Shown one piece after another: positions 42,335 to 50,361 of a DNA stretch of 64,000 nucleotides. Under the pieces are notes generated by a model. It was given only the letters and a program-made list of their open reading frames with translations, was not told the origin of the DNA and did no database searches. This stretch comes from Pseudomonas sp. B33.4. Lineage in GTDB: Bacteria; Pseudomonadota; Gammaproteobacteria; Pseudomonadales; Pseudomonadaceae. Made by a program: the position numbers and the translations under genes. Within the stretch, counting starts at the first letter, position 1. Every line of letters begins with the position of its first letter. The stretch is taken from contig NZ_CP140706.1 in assembly GCF_034555375.1 (NCBI RefSeq), forward strand, positions 2,657,001 to 2,721,000, read 5' to 3'.

Positions 42335-43816
42335 CTAGCGCATCACAAACGGATCAGGCATTGGCGCCTGGGAAAGGTTGATCCACACCGTTTTCAGTTC
42401 GGTGTAGGCCAGCACCGAATCGATGCCGCTTTCGCGTCCATAGCCACTGTTCTTGAAACCGCCAATCGGAGCCATCGCCGACACCGCGCGGTAAGTGTTG
42501 ACCCAGATGATCCCCGAACGCACATCACGCGCCAGACGATGGGCGCGGCCCAGGTCGCGGGTCCAGATGCCGGCGGCGAGGCCGAACTGCGAGTCGTTGG
42601 CGATGGCCAGCGCTTCGGCTTCATCTTTGAAGCGGATCACCGACGCCACCGGGCCGAAGACTTCTTCCTGCATGATCTTCATCGAATTGCGGTCGCATTC
42701 GAACAGCGTCGGCTCGTAGAACCAGCCCTCGCCGAGATCGGTTGGCCGCTTGCCGCCAGTGCGCAAACGCGCACCTTCAGCAATGGCATCAGCGACCAGA
42801 CCTTCGACCACCGCCAATTGCTGCGCAGTGGCCATCGGGCCCATTTCACTGTTGTCTTCCTGCGGGTTACCGATGCGGATGCGCTGGGCGCGCTCGACCA
42901 GTCGGCTGACGAACTCGTCATAGATTTCGTCCTGCACCAACAGCCGTGAACCCGACACGCAACTCTGCCCAGACGCCGCATAGATCCCGGCAATCGCGCC
43001 GTTGATCGCGCTGTCCAGGTCGGCGTCGGCGAAGATGATGTTCGGTGACTTGCCACCGAGTTCCAGCGACAGCTTGGCGAAGTTCTCGGCGCTGCTGCGC
43101 ACCACATGCCGCGCCGTGGCTGCGCCGCCGGTGAAGGCGATTTTACGGATCAGCGGATGGCGGGTGAGGGCGGCACCGGTGCTCGGGCCGTAACCGGTGA
43201 CGACGTTGACCACGCCCGGCGGAATTCCGGCTTCGAGGGCCAGCCGCGCCAGTTCAAGAATGGTTGCTGAGGCGTGTTCGGACGGCTTGATCACAATCGT
43301 GTTGCCGGCGGCGAGGGCCGGGGCGAGTTTGATTGCGGTCAAGTACAGCGGGCTGTTCCACGGAATGATCGCGGCGACCACACCCATCGCTTCATGCACG
43401 GTGTAGGCGAACAGATCCGGCTTATCCAGCGGCAGCGTGCCGCCTTCGAGCTTGTCGGCAAGGCCAGCGGTGTAGTGGAAGAACTCCGGCAGATAACTGA
43501 CCTGGCCACGGGTTTCGCGGATCAGCTTGCCGTTGTCGCGGCTTTCCAGCTGCGCCAGTTGTTCCTTGTTTTCCGCGATCAGGTCACCGAGACGGCGCAG
43601 CAATTTGCCGCGTGCGGTGGCGGTCAGACCACGCCAGGCGGGGCTGTCGAAAGCCGTCTGTGCCGATTGCACGGCGCGTTCGACGTCCGCTTCATCGGCG
43701 TCAGGCAGTTCGGCCCAGGCTTGCGCCGTGGCCGGGTTGAGGCTTTCGAAGGTCTTGCCGGAGACGGCGTCGACCCATTCTCCGCCGATGCACATCTGGA
43801 AGCGTGCGAGTGTCAT
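42335..43816 (-). CDS. NAD(P)-dependent aldehyde dehydrogenase
   Basis: Class I/II ALDH of 493 residues. Active-site residues are clear: Asn in IIPWNSPLYL, Glu252 in LELGGKSPN and nucleophile Cys286 in ASGQSCVSGSR. It oxidises an aldehyde intermediate to an acid. The hydroxymuconic-semialdehyde and betaine-aldehyde branches are both plausible from general appearance. Its start overlaps the stop of the alpha/beta hydrolase gene by four bases (ATGA), so hydrolysis and oxidation steps are coupled. Confidence 0.92.
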   Translation of the reverse strand: MTLARFQMCIGGEWVDAVSGKTFESLNPATAQAWAELPDADEADVERAVQSAQTAFDSPAWRGLTATARGKLLRRLGDLIAENKEQLAQLESRDNGKLIRETRGQVSYLPEFFHYTAGLADKLEGGTLPLDKPDLFAYTVHEAMGVVAAIIPWNSPLYLTAIKLAPALAAGNTIVIKPSEHASATILELARLALEAGIPPGVVNVVTGYGPSTGAALTRHPLIRKIAFTGGAATARHVVRSSAENFAKLSLELGGKSPNIIFADADLDSAINGAIAGIYAASGQSCVSGSRLLVQDEIYDEFVSRLVERAQRIRIGNPQEDNSEMGPMATAQQLAVVEGLVADAIAEGARLRTGGKRPTDLGEGWFYEPTLFECDRNSMKIMQEEVFGPVASVIRFKDEAEALAIANDSQFGLAAGIWTRDLGRAHRLARDVRSGIIWVNTYRAVSAMAPIGGFKNSGYGRESGIDSVLAYTELKTVWINLSQAPMPDPFVMR

Positions 43817-44646
43817 GCAACGATCCCCTTTATATGGTTTTGTCGGGAGTGTGCGAATTGGAGAAATTCCAGCAGCGTCTGATTGACCAGACGCGGCGAC
43901 TCTACGGGCATCATATGCCGTTGCTCGGGCAGCACGGCAACCTTCGCACCGGGGATGCGTCGGGCCAGTTGCTCGGCCATTTCCGGGGTCGAACCCGGAT
44001 CGAGTTCGCCAGTGGCGATCAGCGTCGGCGCCTGAATACTGCCCAGGTCGTCGGCGCGGTACATGTCTTGGGTGGCGAACAATTCGTAGGTGGTCAGGTA
44101 ACCCTGCGGATCATTATTGGCGAGGGTCTGGCGCAATGCGGCGATCTGCGCCGGGTTGGCCGCCTGATATTCACGGCTGAACCAGCGTGACAACGCCGCT
44201 TCGGCATTGGCGTCCGGGCCATGTTCGGCCGCTTGCGCGGTGCGCGCGATGACGCCGGCACGCTGTTCTTCGCTGCGGTTGAACACGCTGTTCAACACCA
44301 CCAGGCTTTGCAGGCGCTGCGGGTAATGCAGGGCAAAGGCCCGCGCGACCAGACCGCCCATGGAGAAACCGATCACCGCTGCCTGCGGCAGATTCAGGTG
44401 ATCGAGCAGCTCCAGTAACTGATCGGCGTAGCCGAGCAGGGCGGTGCCGCTGGCCGGTCGCGGGCTGGCGCCATGACCGAGCATGTCGTAGGCGATCACC
44501 CGGTACTGGCTGGACAGACCAACAATCTGCCCGCCCCACATTTCTTTGTTCAGGCCCACGCCGTGGATCAAAACCACGGGCTGGCCTTGGCCGGTCGCCA
44601 GGTAACTGGTGCCAGCCGGGGTGAGTTCAGCGGTGAGCCGAATCAT
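43813..44646 (-). CDS. Alpha/beta hydrolase (RutD/3-oxoadipate enol-lactonase-like)
   Basis: The 277-residue hydrolase shows oxyanion HGVGLNKEMW, nucleophile S95 in VIGFSMGGLVARAFA, an Asp in TGELDPGS and His in EQRHMMPVE, so a complete triad. It resembles enol-lactone and carbon-carbon hydrolases of aromatic and pyrimidine catabolism. The start MIRLTAELTP (44646) follows CAGGAG; a longer frame upstream overlaps the preceding gene. It is the second gene of the operon beginning with the PF06684 gene. Confidence 0.88.
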   Translation of the reverse strand: MIRLTAELTPAGTSYLATGQGQPVVLIHGVGLNKEMWGGQIVGLSSQYRVIAYDMLGHGASPRPASGTALLGYADQLLELLDHLNLPQAAVIGFSMGGLVARAFALHYPQRLQSLVVLNSVFNRSEEQRAGVIARTAQAAEHGPDANAEAALSRWFSREYQAANPAQIAALRQTLANNDPQGYLTTYELFATQDMYRADDLGSIQAPTLIATGELDPGSTPEMAEQLARRIPGAKVAVLPEQRHMMPVESPRLVNQTLLEFLQFAHSRQNHIKGIVA

Positions 44647-44677
44647 GGAGCGCTCCTGCAGTGCCTTTTTATTGTGA

Positions 44678-45268
44678 TTACTGGGCTTTTTCGGCGGCCA
44701 GTTCTTCCAGATCGATGTAGCGGTTGCCGATGCGCGGGTGCAGACGACCACCGTCGGCGCAACCCAGCACGACGACGATTTCGTCGGCACGCGGCGCGTC
44801 TTCGATCTGCATTTCCAGGGTGATGTAGTGCGAACGCTGACCTTCGTCGTCCTTGTGCATCATCGGGATCTGAATCGAAGTGCCCGGGCCGCCGCGCTTG
44901 TTGGTGAAGCTCAGGTAGCTCTTGGCGTTCACGGCTTCGCGGTAATGGTTGCCGAAGCGCAGGGTGTGGATCACGGCGGAGGCGTGTTCGATCTCGCCAT
45001 CGGCGCCAACCACGGCGGCTTTGCCGTAGGCCTCGATCTTCTCGGCACCGCCGATGATGCCGACCAGACGCTCGACCATCAGCGCACCGAGGTCGGAGCA
45101 GTTGGCGCGGATCTGCGGTTTGAGGTCTTCGACGAAACCGTTGCCCACCCAAGGGTTTTTCATCACCACGGCGAGGCCGACCATGGTCACTGGCTTGTCA
45201 GTGGCTTTGCCGCCTTCGATGAAGGTTTCTTCGACATAGCTGACGATCTTGCGAATTTCGAAACTCAT
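44678..45268 (-). CDS. PF06684 (AA_synth, former DUF1185) family protein
   Basis: The 196-residue protein begins MSFEIRKIVSYVEETFIEGG and has VVMKNPWVGNGFVEDLKPQI, then GDEGQRSHYITLEMQ-like C-terminal segments (here DDEGQRSHYITLEMQIEDAP). I recognise it as the amino acid synthesis family, whose first structures showed a chorismate-mutase-like fold. Its biochemical function is unknown to me. The start has CGGAGCAG upstream. As first gene of the operon, 42 bp after an exact operator-like 16-mer, it is probably an enzyme of the pathway. Confidence 0.82.
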   Translation of the reverse strand: MSFEIRKIVSYVEETFIEGGKATDKPVTMVGLAVVMKNPWVGNGFVEDLKPQIRANCSDLGALMVERLVGIIGGAEKIEAYGKAAVVGADGEIEHASAVIHTLRFGNHYREAVNAKSYLSFTNKRGGPGTSIQIPMMHKDDEGQRSHYITLEMQIEDAPRADEIVVVLGCADGGRLHPRIGNRYIDLEELAAEKAQ

Positions 45269-45309
45269 GAGCTGCTCCGTTGGGGGATTGAGAGTGTCTG
45301 TGCGTCTGA

Positions 45310-45325
45310 TGGTATACCATAATAC
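45310..45325 (+). promoter_or_regulatory. GntR-type operator upstream of the PF06684 operon
   Basis: TGGTATACCATAATAC, identical to the site at 39488, followed by CC. This gives the inverted pair GGTAT / ATACC around ACCATA. It lies 42 bp upstream of the PF06684 start codon. Confidence 0.75.
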
Positions 45326-45326
45326 C

Positions 45327-45730
45327 GATCGTGCAAGTCCCCTCGATAACTTTTGCCGCATCCATCCGGCGAATGGCGGCGCATTCACTGACAACCACAA
45401 ATACCAAGACCACCCCTAAACCCTGTGGGAGCGAGCCTGCTCGCGAAGGCGGTGTAACAGTCACCCTTTCCATTGGCTGACACACCGCTTTCGCGAGCAG
45501 GCTCGCTCCCACAATGGAAATCAGCGTCGGTAGAGGGCTGCTTTCGGTTAACAAAAGATAACGTGGCGCCGATTGTCAGACGTTTCGAAAGCCCGATAGG
45601 ATGAGCCAGCTTCCGAAGTGGCTCTGGATTGCGGGTTTCAGGACTATGCTCCTGAGCAGCCATCAGCGGAGCACACTTGCGGCGCCCTTGAAGGCCTGAT
45701 GGCCTAACAATAATAAATAGGGGAAGGTCT
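45327..45730. other. Intergenic region between the catabolic operon and the YCF48-like gene
   Basis: Apart from a family A REP (45424-45513) this 400-bp stretch has no gene. Its right end holds the leader of the YCF48-like gene, including AACAATAATAA at 45707-45717, an Hfq/Crc-like A-rich motif directly before GGGGAAGG. I could not assign a promoter with confidence. Confidence 0.5.
45424..45513. repeat. REP-type inverted repeat (family A, GTGGGAGCGAG variant)
   Basis: Arms TGTGGGAGCGAGCCTGCTCG and complement, followed by GAAGGCGGTGT / ACACCGCTTTC. The outer bases differ from the other family A copies (GTAGGAGTGAG). Confidence 0.9.
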
Positions 45731-46774
45731 ATGAGTCGTTGCCGCCCGCCGGCGTTACGCAACACCGCGTTGCTGGCCACAGCACTCTCTCTGCTGGGCT
45801 TCGCCACGTTATCGGCACCGGTGATGGCCGCCGAGGCGCCTGCCGACGTGGTCTATGCCACCGAATCCGCCAAAGCCGCGAAAAGCCTGATTCTCGATGT
45901 TGTCCACGCCGGCAAACGGTTGGTGGCGGTCGGGGATCGCGGGCACATTGTCTATTCCGATGACCAGGGCAAGACCTGGACCCAGGCCAAGGTGCCGAGC
46001 CGGCAACTGCTGACGGCGGTGTACTTTGTCGATGACCAGCACGGCTGGGCGGTAGGCCACGATGCGCAAATCCTCGCCAGCGCAGACGGCGGTCTGACCT
46101 GGACCAAGCAATTCGAAGACCTCAAACGTGAATCGCCGCTGCTCGATGTCTGGTTCAAGGACGTCAACAGCGGCCTCGCCGTGGGCGCGTACGGCGCGCT
46201 GCTGGAAACCACCGATGGCGGTAAAAACTGGGAAGACGTCAGCGACCGCCTCGACAACGAAGACCAGTTCCACCTCAACGCCATCGCGGCGGTGAAGGAC
46301 GCCGGGCTGTTCATCGTCGGCGAGTCGGGCAGCATGTTTCGCTCCGCCGACTGGGGCCAGACCTGGGAAAAACTCGAAGGCCCGTACGAAGGCTCGCTGT
46401 TCGGCGTGATCGGCACCGCGCAAGCGCAAACCCTGCTGGCCTACGGCTTGCGCGGCAATCTTTATCGCTCCACGGATTTCGGCAGCACCTGGGAACAGGT
46501 TGAATTGAAAGCCGCGCGCGGTGCACTGGAGTTCGGCCTGTCCGGCGCTACCCTGCTCGAGGACGGCTCGATCGTCATTGTCGGCAACGGCGGTTCGGTG
46601 ATCAGCAGCGGCGACAATGGCGAAACCTTCAGTGTGTTCAACCGTCCGGACCGCATCTCGCTGTCATCGGTCACCGCTGCCGGCGACGGCAACCTGATTC
46701 TGAGCGGGCAGGGTGGCGTTCACACCACACTGCCAAACGGTGCCGAGATCAATAACAAGAAGGCGGGGCTATGA
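45731..46774 (+). CDS. Exported YCF48/BNR-repeat beta-propeller protein
   Basis: The 347-residue protein has a signal peptide (cleavage near VMAAEA) and about six Asp-box repeats of the form S-D-D-G-K-T-W: YSDDQGKTW, SADGGLTW, TTDGGKNW, SADWGQTW, STDFGSTW, SGDNGETF. This is the YCF48-like propeller, named for a photosystem II assembly factor; in non-photosynthetic bacteria its role is unknown. It overlaps the RND gene by four bases. Such pairs recur in pseudomonads, often beside DUF1302/DUF1329 genes (absent here), and are presumed to act together in envelope export. Confidence 0.87.
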   Translation: MSRCRPPALRNTALLATALSLLGFATLSAPVMAAEAPADVVYATESAKAAKSLILDVVHAGKRLVAVGDRGHIVYSDDQGKTWTQAKVPSRQLLTAVYFVDDQHGWAVGHDAQILASADGGLTWTKQFEDLKRESPLLDVWFKDVNSGLAVGAYGALLETTDGGKNWEDVSDRLDNEDQFHLNAIAAVKDAGLFIVGESGSMFRSADWGQTWEKLEGPYEGSLFGVIGTAQAQTLLAYGLRGNLYRSTDFGSTWEQVELKAARGALEFGLSGATLLEDGSIVIVGNGGSVISSGDNGETFSVFNRPDRISLSSVTAAGDGNLILSGQGGVHTTLPNGAEINNKKAGL

Positions 46775-49155
46775 CTTCCTTGATCACTCCTCAGCAGGAC
46801 AAGGCGACGTTTCTTGAACGCCTGATTTTCAACAACCGCCCGGCAGTGATCCTGATCTGTCTGGTGGTGAGCATTTTCCTGTTCTGGCAGGCCACGCTGA
46901 TCCGGCCGTCGACCAGTTTCGAAAAAATGATCCCGCTCAAGCATCCGTTCATCGAGAAGATGATGGAGCACCGCAACGATCTGGCGAACCTGGGCAACAC
47001 CGTGCGCATTTCGGTGGAAGCCAAGGACGGCGACATCTTCTCCAAGGAGTACATGGAGACCCTGCGGCAGATCAACGACGAGGTGTTCTACATCTCCGGC
47101 GTTGATCGCTCCGGGCTGAAGTCGCTGTGGAGCCCGAGCGTGCGCTGGACCGAAGTGACCGAAGAGGGTTTTGCCGGCGGTGAAGTGATCCCGCAGAGCT
47201 ACAACGGCTCGCAGGACAGCCTCGATCTGCTGCGCAACAACGTGCTCAAGTCAGGGCAGGTCGGGCGTCTGGTGGCCAACGACTTCAAGTCGAGCATCGT
47301 CGATATCCCGCTGCTGGAGTCCTACCCGGATCCGGAAGACCAGGGCAAGTTGCTGGCGCTGGACTATCGCAAGTTCTCCCATGAACTCGAAGACAAGATC
47401 CGCAACAAGTTCGAAGCGCAGAACCCCAACGTCAAGATTCACATCGTCGGTTTCGCCAAGAAGGTCGGCGACTTGATCGATGGTCTGGTGATGGTCGTGC
47501 TGTTCTTCGGCATCGCCTTCGTCATTACCCTGATTTTGCTGTTGTGGTTTACCAACTGCGTACGCAGCACCATCGCTGTATTGAGTACGACGCTGGTGGC
47601 AGTGGTCTGGCAGCTCGGTCTGATGCACTTCTTCGGTTTCGGGCTCGATCCGTATTCGATGCTGGTGCCGTTCCTGATCTTCGCCATCGGTATTTCCCAC
47701 GGCGTGCAGAAGATCAACGGTATCGCCCTGCAATCCAGTGAGGCCGATAACGCCCTGACCGCAGCGCGGCGCACCTTCCGGCAACTGTTCCTGCCGGGGA
47801 TGATCGCGATTCTCGCGGATGCGGTGGGCTTCATCACGCTGCTGATTATCGACATCGGCGTGATCCGTGAACTGGCGATCGGCGCGTCTATCGGCGTCGC
47901 GGTAATCGTGTTCACCAACCTGATTCTGCTGCCGGTCGCCATCTCCTATGTCGGCATCAGTAAACGCGCGATTGCCAGGAGCAAGAAAGACGCGAACCGC
48001 GAACATCCGTTCTGGCGCCTGCTGTCGAACTTCGCCAATCCGAAAGTCGCCCGCGTCTCGGTGGTGCTGGCGCTGATCGCCTTCGGTGGCGGCCTCTGGT
48101 ACAGCCAGAACCTGAAAATCGGCGACCTCGACCAGGGCGCGCCGGAACTGCGTCCGGACTCGCGCTACAACAAGGACAACAACTTCATCATCAGCAACTA
48201 CTCCACCAGTTCTGACGTACTGGTGGTGATGGTCAAGACCAAAGCCGAAGGCTGCTCGCGTTATGAAGCCATGGCGCCGATCGATCAGTTGATGTGGAAG
48301 ATGCAGAACACCGAGGGCGTGCAGTCGGCGATCTCGCTGGTGACCGTGTCCAAGCAGATGATCAAGGGCATGAACGAGGGCAACCTGAAATGGGAAACCC
48401 TGTCGCGTAACCCGGACGTGCTGAACAACTCGATTGCCCGCGCCGACGGTCTCTACAACAACAGTTGCTCGCTGGCGCCGGTGCTGGTGTTCCTCAACGA
48501 TCACAAGGCCGAAACCCTGGATCGTGCGGTGCATGCGGTGCAGGAATTTGCCAAGGACAACAACAAGGACGGCCTGGAATTCATCCTCGCCGCCGGTAAC
48601 GCCGGGATCGAAGCGGCCACCAACGAAGTCATCAAGCAGGCCGAGCTGACCATCCTGATTCTGGTGTACATCTGCGTGGCGGTGATGTGCATGATCACCT
48701 TCCGTTCGTGGGCGGCGACCTTGTGCATCGTCCTGCCGCTGGTGCTGACCTCGGTACTCGGCAACGCGCTGATGGCGTTCATGGGCATCGGCGTGAAAGT
48801 CGCGACGCTGCCGGTGGTGGCGCTGGGTGTGGGGATTGGTGTCGACTACGGCATCTACATCTACAGCCGTCTGGAGAGTTTCCTGCGCGCTGGCCTGCCG
48901 CTGCAGGAAGCCTATTACCAGACGCTGAAATCCACCGGTAAAGCGGTGCTGTTCACCGGTCTGTGCCTGGCGATCGGCGTGTGCACGTGGATCTTCTCGG
49001 CGATCAAGTTCCAGGCCGACATGGGCCTGATGCTGACCTTCATGCTGCTGTGGAACATGTTCGGTGCGCTGTGGCTGTTGCCGGCACTGGCGAAGTTCCT
49101 GATCAAGCCGGAGAAGCTGGCGGGGCAGAAGGGTAATTCGCTGTTTGCCCACTGA
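46771..49155 (+). CDS. RND superfamily (MmpL-like) transporter
   Basis: Inner-membrane RND protein of 794 residues with a helix near residue 25, a large periplasmic loop, and two blocks of about five helices (~230-400 and ~630-780). The blocks include VVLFFGIAFVITLILLLWFT and VATLPVVALGVGIGVDYGIY, with acidic and Gly residues as in the sterol-sensing-like core. It lacks an adjacent membrane-fusion or TolC partner and resembles the MmpL/HpnN-type lipid exporters rather than AcrB. The coupled propeller protein is its likely periplasmic partner. Substrate is unknown. Confidence 0.88.
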   Translation: MTSLITPQQDKATFLERLIFNNRPAVILICLVVSIFLFWQATLIRPSTSFEKMIPLKHPFIEKMMEHRNDLANLGNTVRISVEAKDGDIFSKEYMETLRQINDEVFYISGVDRSGLKSLWSPSVRWTEVTEEGFAGGEVIPQSYNGSQDSLDLLRNNVLKSGQVGRLVANDFKSSIVDIPLLESYPDPEDQGKLLALDYRKFSHELEDKIRNKFEAQNPNVKIHIVGFAKKVGDLIDGLVMVVLFFGIAFVITLILLLWFTNCVRSTIAVLSTTLVAVVWQLGLMHFFGFGLDPYSMLVPFLIFAIGISHGVQKINGIALQSSEADNALTAARRTFRQLFLPGMIAILADAVGFITLLIIDIGVIRELAIGASIGVAVIVFTNLILLPVAISYVGISKRAIARSKKDANREHPFWRLLSNFANPKVARVSVVLALIAFGGGLWYSQNLKIGDLDQGAPELRPDSRYNKDNNFIISNYSTSSDVLVVMVKTKAEGCSRYEAMAPIDQLMWKMQNTEGVQSAISLVTVSKQMIKGMNEGNLKWETLSRNPDVLNNSIARADGLYNNSCSLAPVLVFLNDHKAETLDRAVHAVQEFAKDNNKDGLEFILAAGNAGIEAATNEVIKQAELTILILVYICVAVMCMITFRSWAATLCIVLPLVLTSVLGNALMAFMGIGVKVATLPVVALGVGIGVDYGIYIYSRLESFLRAGLPLQEAYYQTLKSTGKAVLFTGLCLAIGVCTWIFSAIKFQADMGLMLTFMLLWNMFGALWLLPALAKFLIKPEKLAGQKGNSLFAH

Positions 49156-49176
49156 TCGGAGGGCCTGAAACGACAA

Positions 49177-49207
49177 AGCCGCAACCTTGGGGTTGCGGCT
49201 TTTTTTT
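49177..49207 (+). terminator. Rho-independent terminator of the YCF48/RND operon
   Basis: Perfect 10-bp stem AGCCGCAACC / GGTTGCGGCT with loop TTGG and seven T, 21 bp after the RND stop codon. Confidence 0.95.
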
Positions 49208-49225
49208 GTGGCTCAAGATCAAAAG

Positions 49226-49402
49226 CCCCTCACCCTAGCCCTCTCCCGGAGGGAGAGGGGACTGATTGGGGGAGATTGGCGATTTACACCGACTTGAACG
49301 ATTTGCTGTGAATCCATAATCGACGCGGTTTTTCAGGTCGATGTATGACGAAGCACAACTCGGTCGTTCCCCTCTACCTCTGGGAGAGGGCTAGGGTGAG
49401 GG
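49226..49402. repeat. Inverted repeat (family D)
   Basis: Outer arms CCCCTCACCCTAGCCCTCTC (from 49226) and GAGGGCTAGGGTGAGGG (to 49402), each with an inner GGGAGAGGG hairpin. It is the same family as 38185-38341, with CTAG replacing CCAG in both arms, a compensatory change. Confidence 0.85.
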
Positions 49403-49418
49403 CAAGAGGGTTAAAAAT

Positions 49419-50138
49419 TTAAGAGAGTTCAGTTCCGAGCACAACGCTGAGCGCACTACGCGCATCATCCAACTGCACCAACGTCGCATGCCGAGCCCCC
49501 AGCGCATCACGATTCTCAATCGCCGTCAAAATCGCCTTATGCCGCGGCAACGCCAATTCATGCAGATTCGGCCGCTGATTCGAATGCTTCAACGCCTCGG
49601 CAATCGCCACCGACAACATGTTGCACAGATTCGCCAACAGATCATTGTGGGTCGCATCAGCAATCCGGCTATGAAAATCCAGATCCGGCTGCAACAAGGC
49701 TTCCGGGGTCGGCGCTGCTTCCATGCGCTGGTACGCCTCACCAATCCCCGCAATTTCAGCGTCGGTCGCATGTTGAGCGGCGAGGGCAGCGGCAGCTGGC
49801 TCAATGATGCTGCGCACACTGGTCAGCACATTGAAGAATTCATTCTGCGGGCTGCTTTGCATCAGCCAGTGCAGTACATCGGGATCGAGCATGTGCCACT
49901 CGCGGCGCGCCTTCACCACTGTTCCCACACGCGGTTTGGAATACACCAGACCTTTGGCGACCAGCACCCGCGTGGCTTCGCGCAACACCGGACGGCTGAC
50001 CGCGTACTCCTCGCAGAGCAGGGCTTCGGCGGGCAGTTTGTCGTCGGGCTTGAAGCGTCCAGAGACGATCTGCATGCCCAGTTCCTGGACGATGCGCGAG
50101 TGCATGCTTTTGCGGTCGGAAGGTTTGCGGTAATCCAT
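49419..50138 (-). CDS. GntR/FCD family regulator of the aldonate pathway
   Basis: The 239-residue regulator has a winged helix (HSRIVQELGMQIVSGRFKPD, then EEYAVSRPVLREATRVLVAK) and FCD domain (PEALLQPDLDFHSRIADATH with metal-type His/Asp residues). It resembles DgoR/UxuR-type repressors of sugar-acid genes. It lies on the same strand as, and downstream of, the IlvD/Edd dehydratase gene, separated by repeats. Two GTATKACTATA sequences in the dehydratase/MFS divergent region are candidate operators. The effector is presumably an aldonate or ketodeoxy acid. Confidence 0.88.
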   Translation of the reverse strand: MDYRKPSDRKSMHSRIVQELGMQIVSGRFKPDDKLPAEALLCEEYAVSRPVLREATRVLVAKGLVYSKPRVGTVVKARREWHMLDPDVLHWLMQSSPQNEFFNVLTSVRSIIEPAAAALAAQHATDAEIAGIGEAYQRMEAAPTPEALLQPDLDFHSRIADATHNDLLANLCNMLSVAIAEALKHSNQRPNLHELALPRHKAILTAIENRDALGARHATLVQLDDARSALSVVLGTELS

Positions 50139-50222
50139 GGGGAGCGGCGTGATCCTGAGCGATGGAGATGCCGCGCATCATAGCAGGCACGGCGCAATCT
50201 TGAGGGAGTACACAAAACCAGA

Positions 50223-50311
50223 TGTAGGAGTGAGCCTGCTCGCGATAGCGGTGTGTCAGCTGAACAATTGCTGACTGACACACCGCAATCGCGAGCAGGC
50301 TCACTCCTACA
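50223..50311. repeat. REP-type inverted repeat (family A)
   Basis: Arms TGTAGGAGTGAGCCTGCTCG and complement with GCGATAGCGGTGTGTCAG / CTGACACACCGCAATCGC inner extension. Confidence 0.9.
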
Positions 50312-50328
50312 GGGGAATGCATTCCAAG

Positions 50329-50358
50329 GTAGGAGCTGCCGCAGGCTGCGATCTTTTG
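50329..50358. repeat. Half REP (family B, single arm)
   Basis: Only the left arm (GTAGGAGCTGCCGCAGGCTG plus CGATCTTTTG) is present. It ends 3 bp before the complement of the dehydratase stop codon, and no matching right arm is found. Confidence 0.8.
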
Positions 50359-50361
50359 CTC

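Noticed and set aside
47251..49176. 641-codon minus-strand frame opposite the RND gene
   Set aside because: Composition typical of antisense frames in GC-rich DNA (His/Gln/Arg runs); no recognisable motif.
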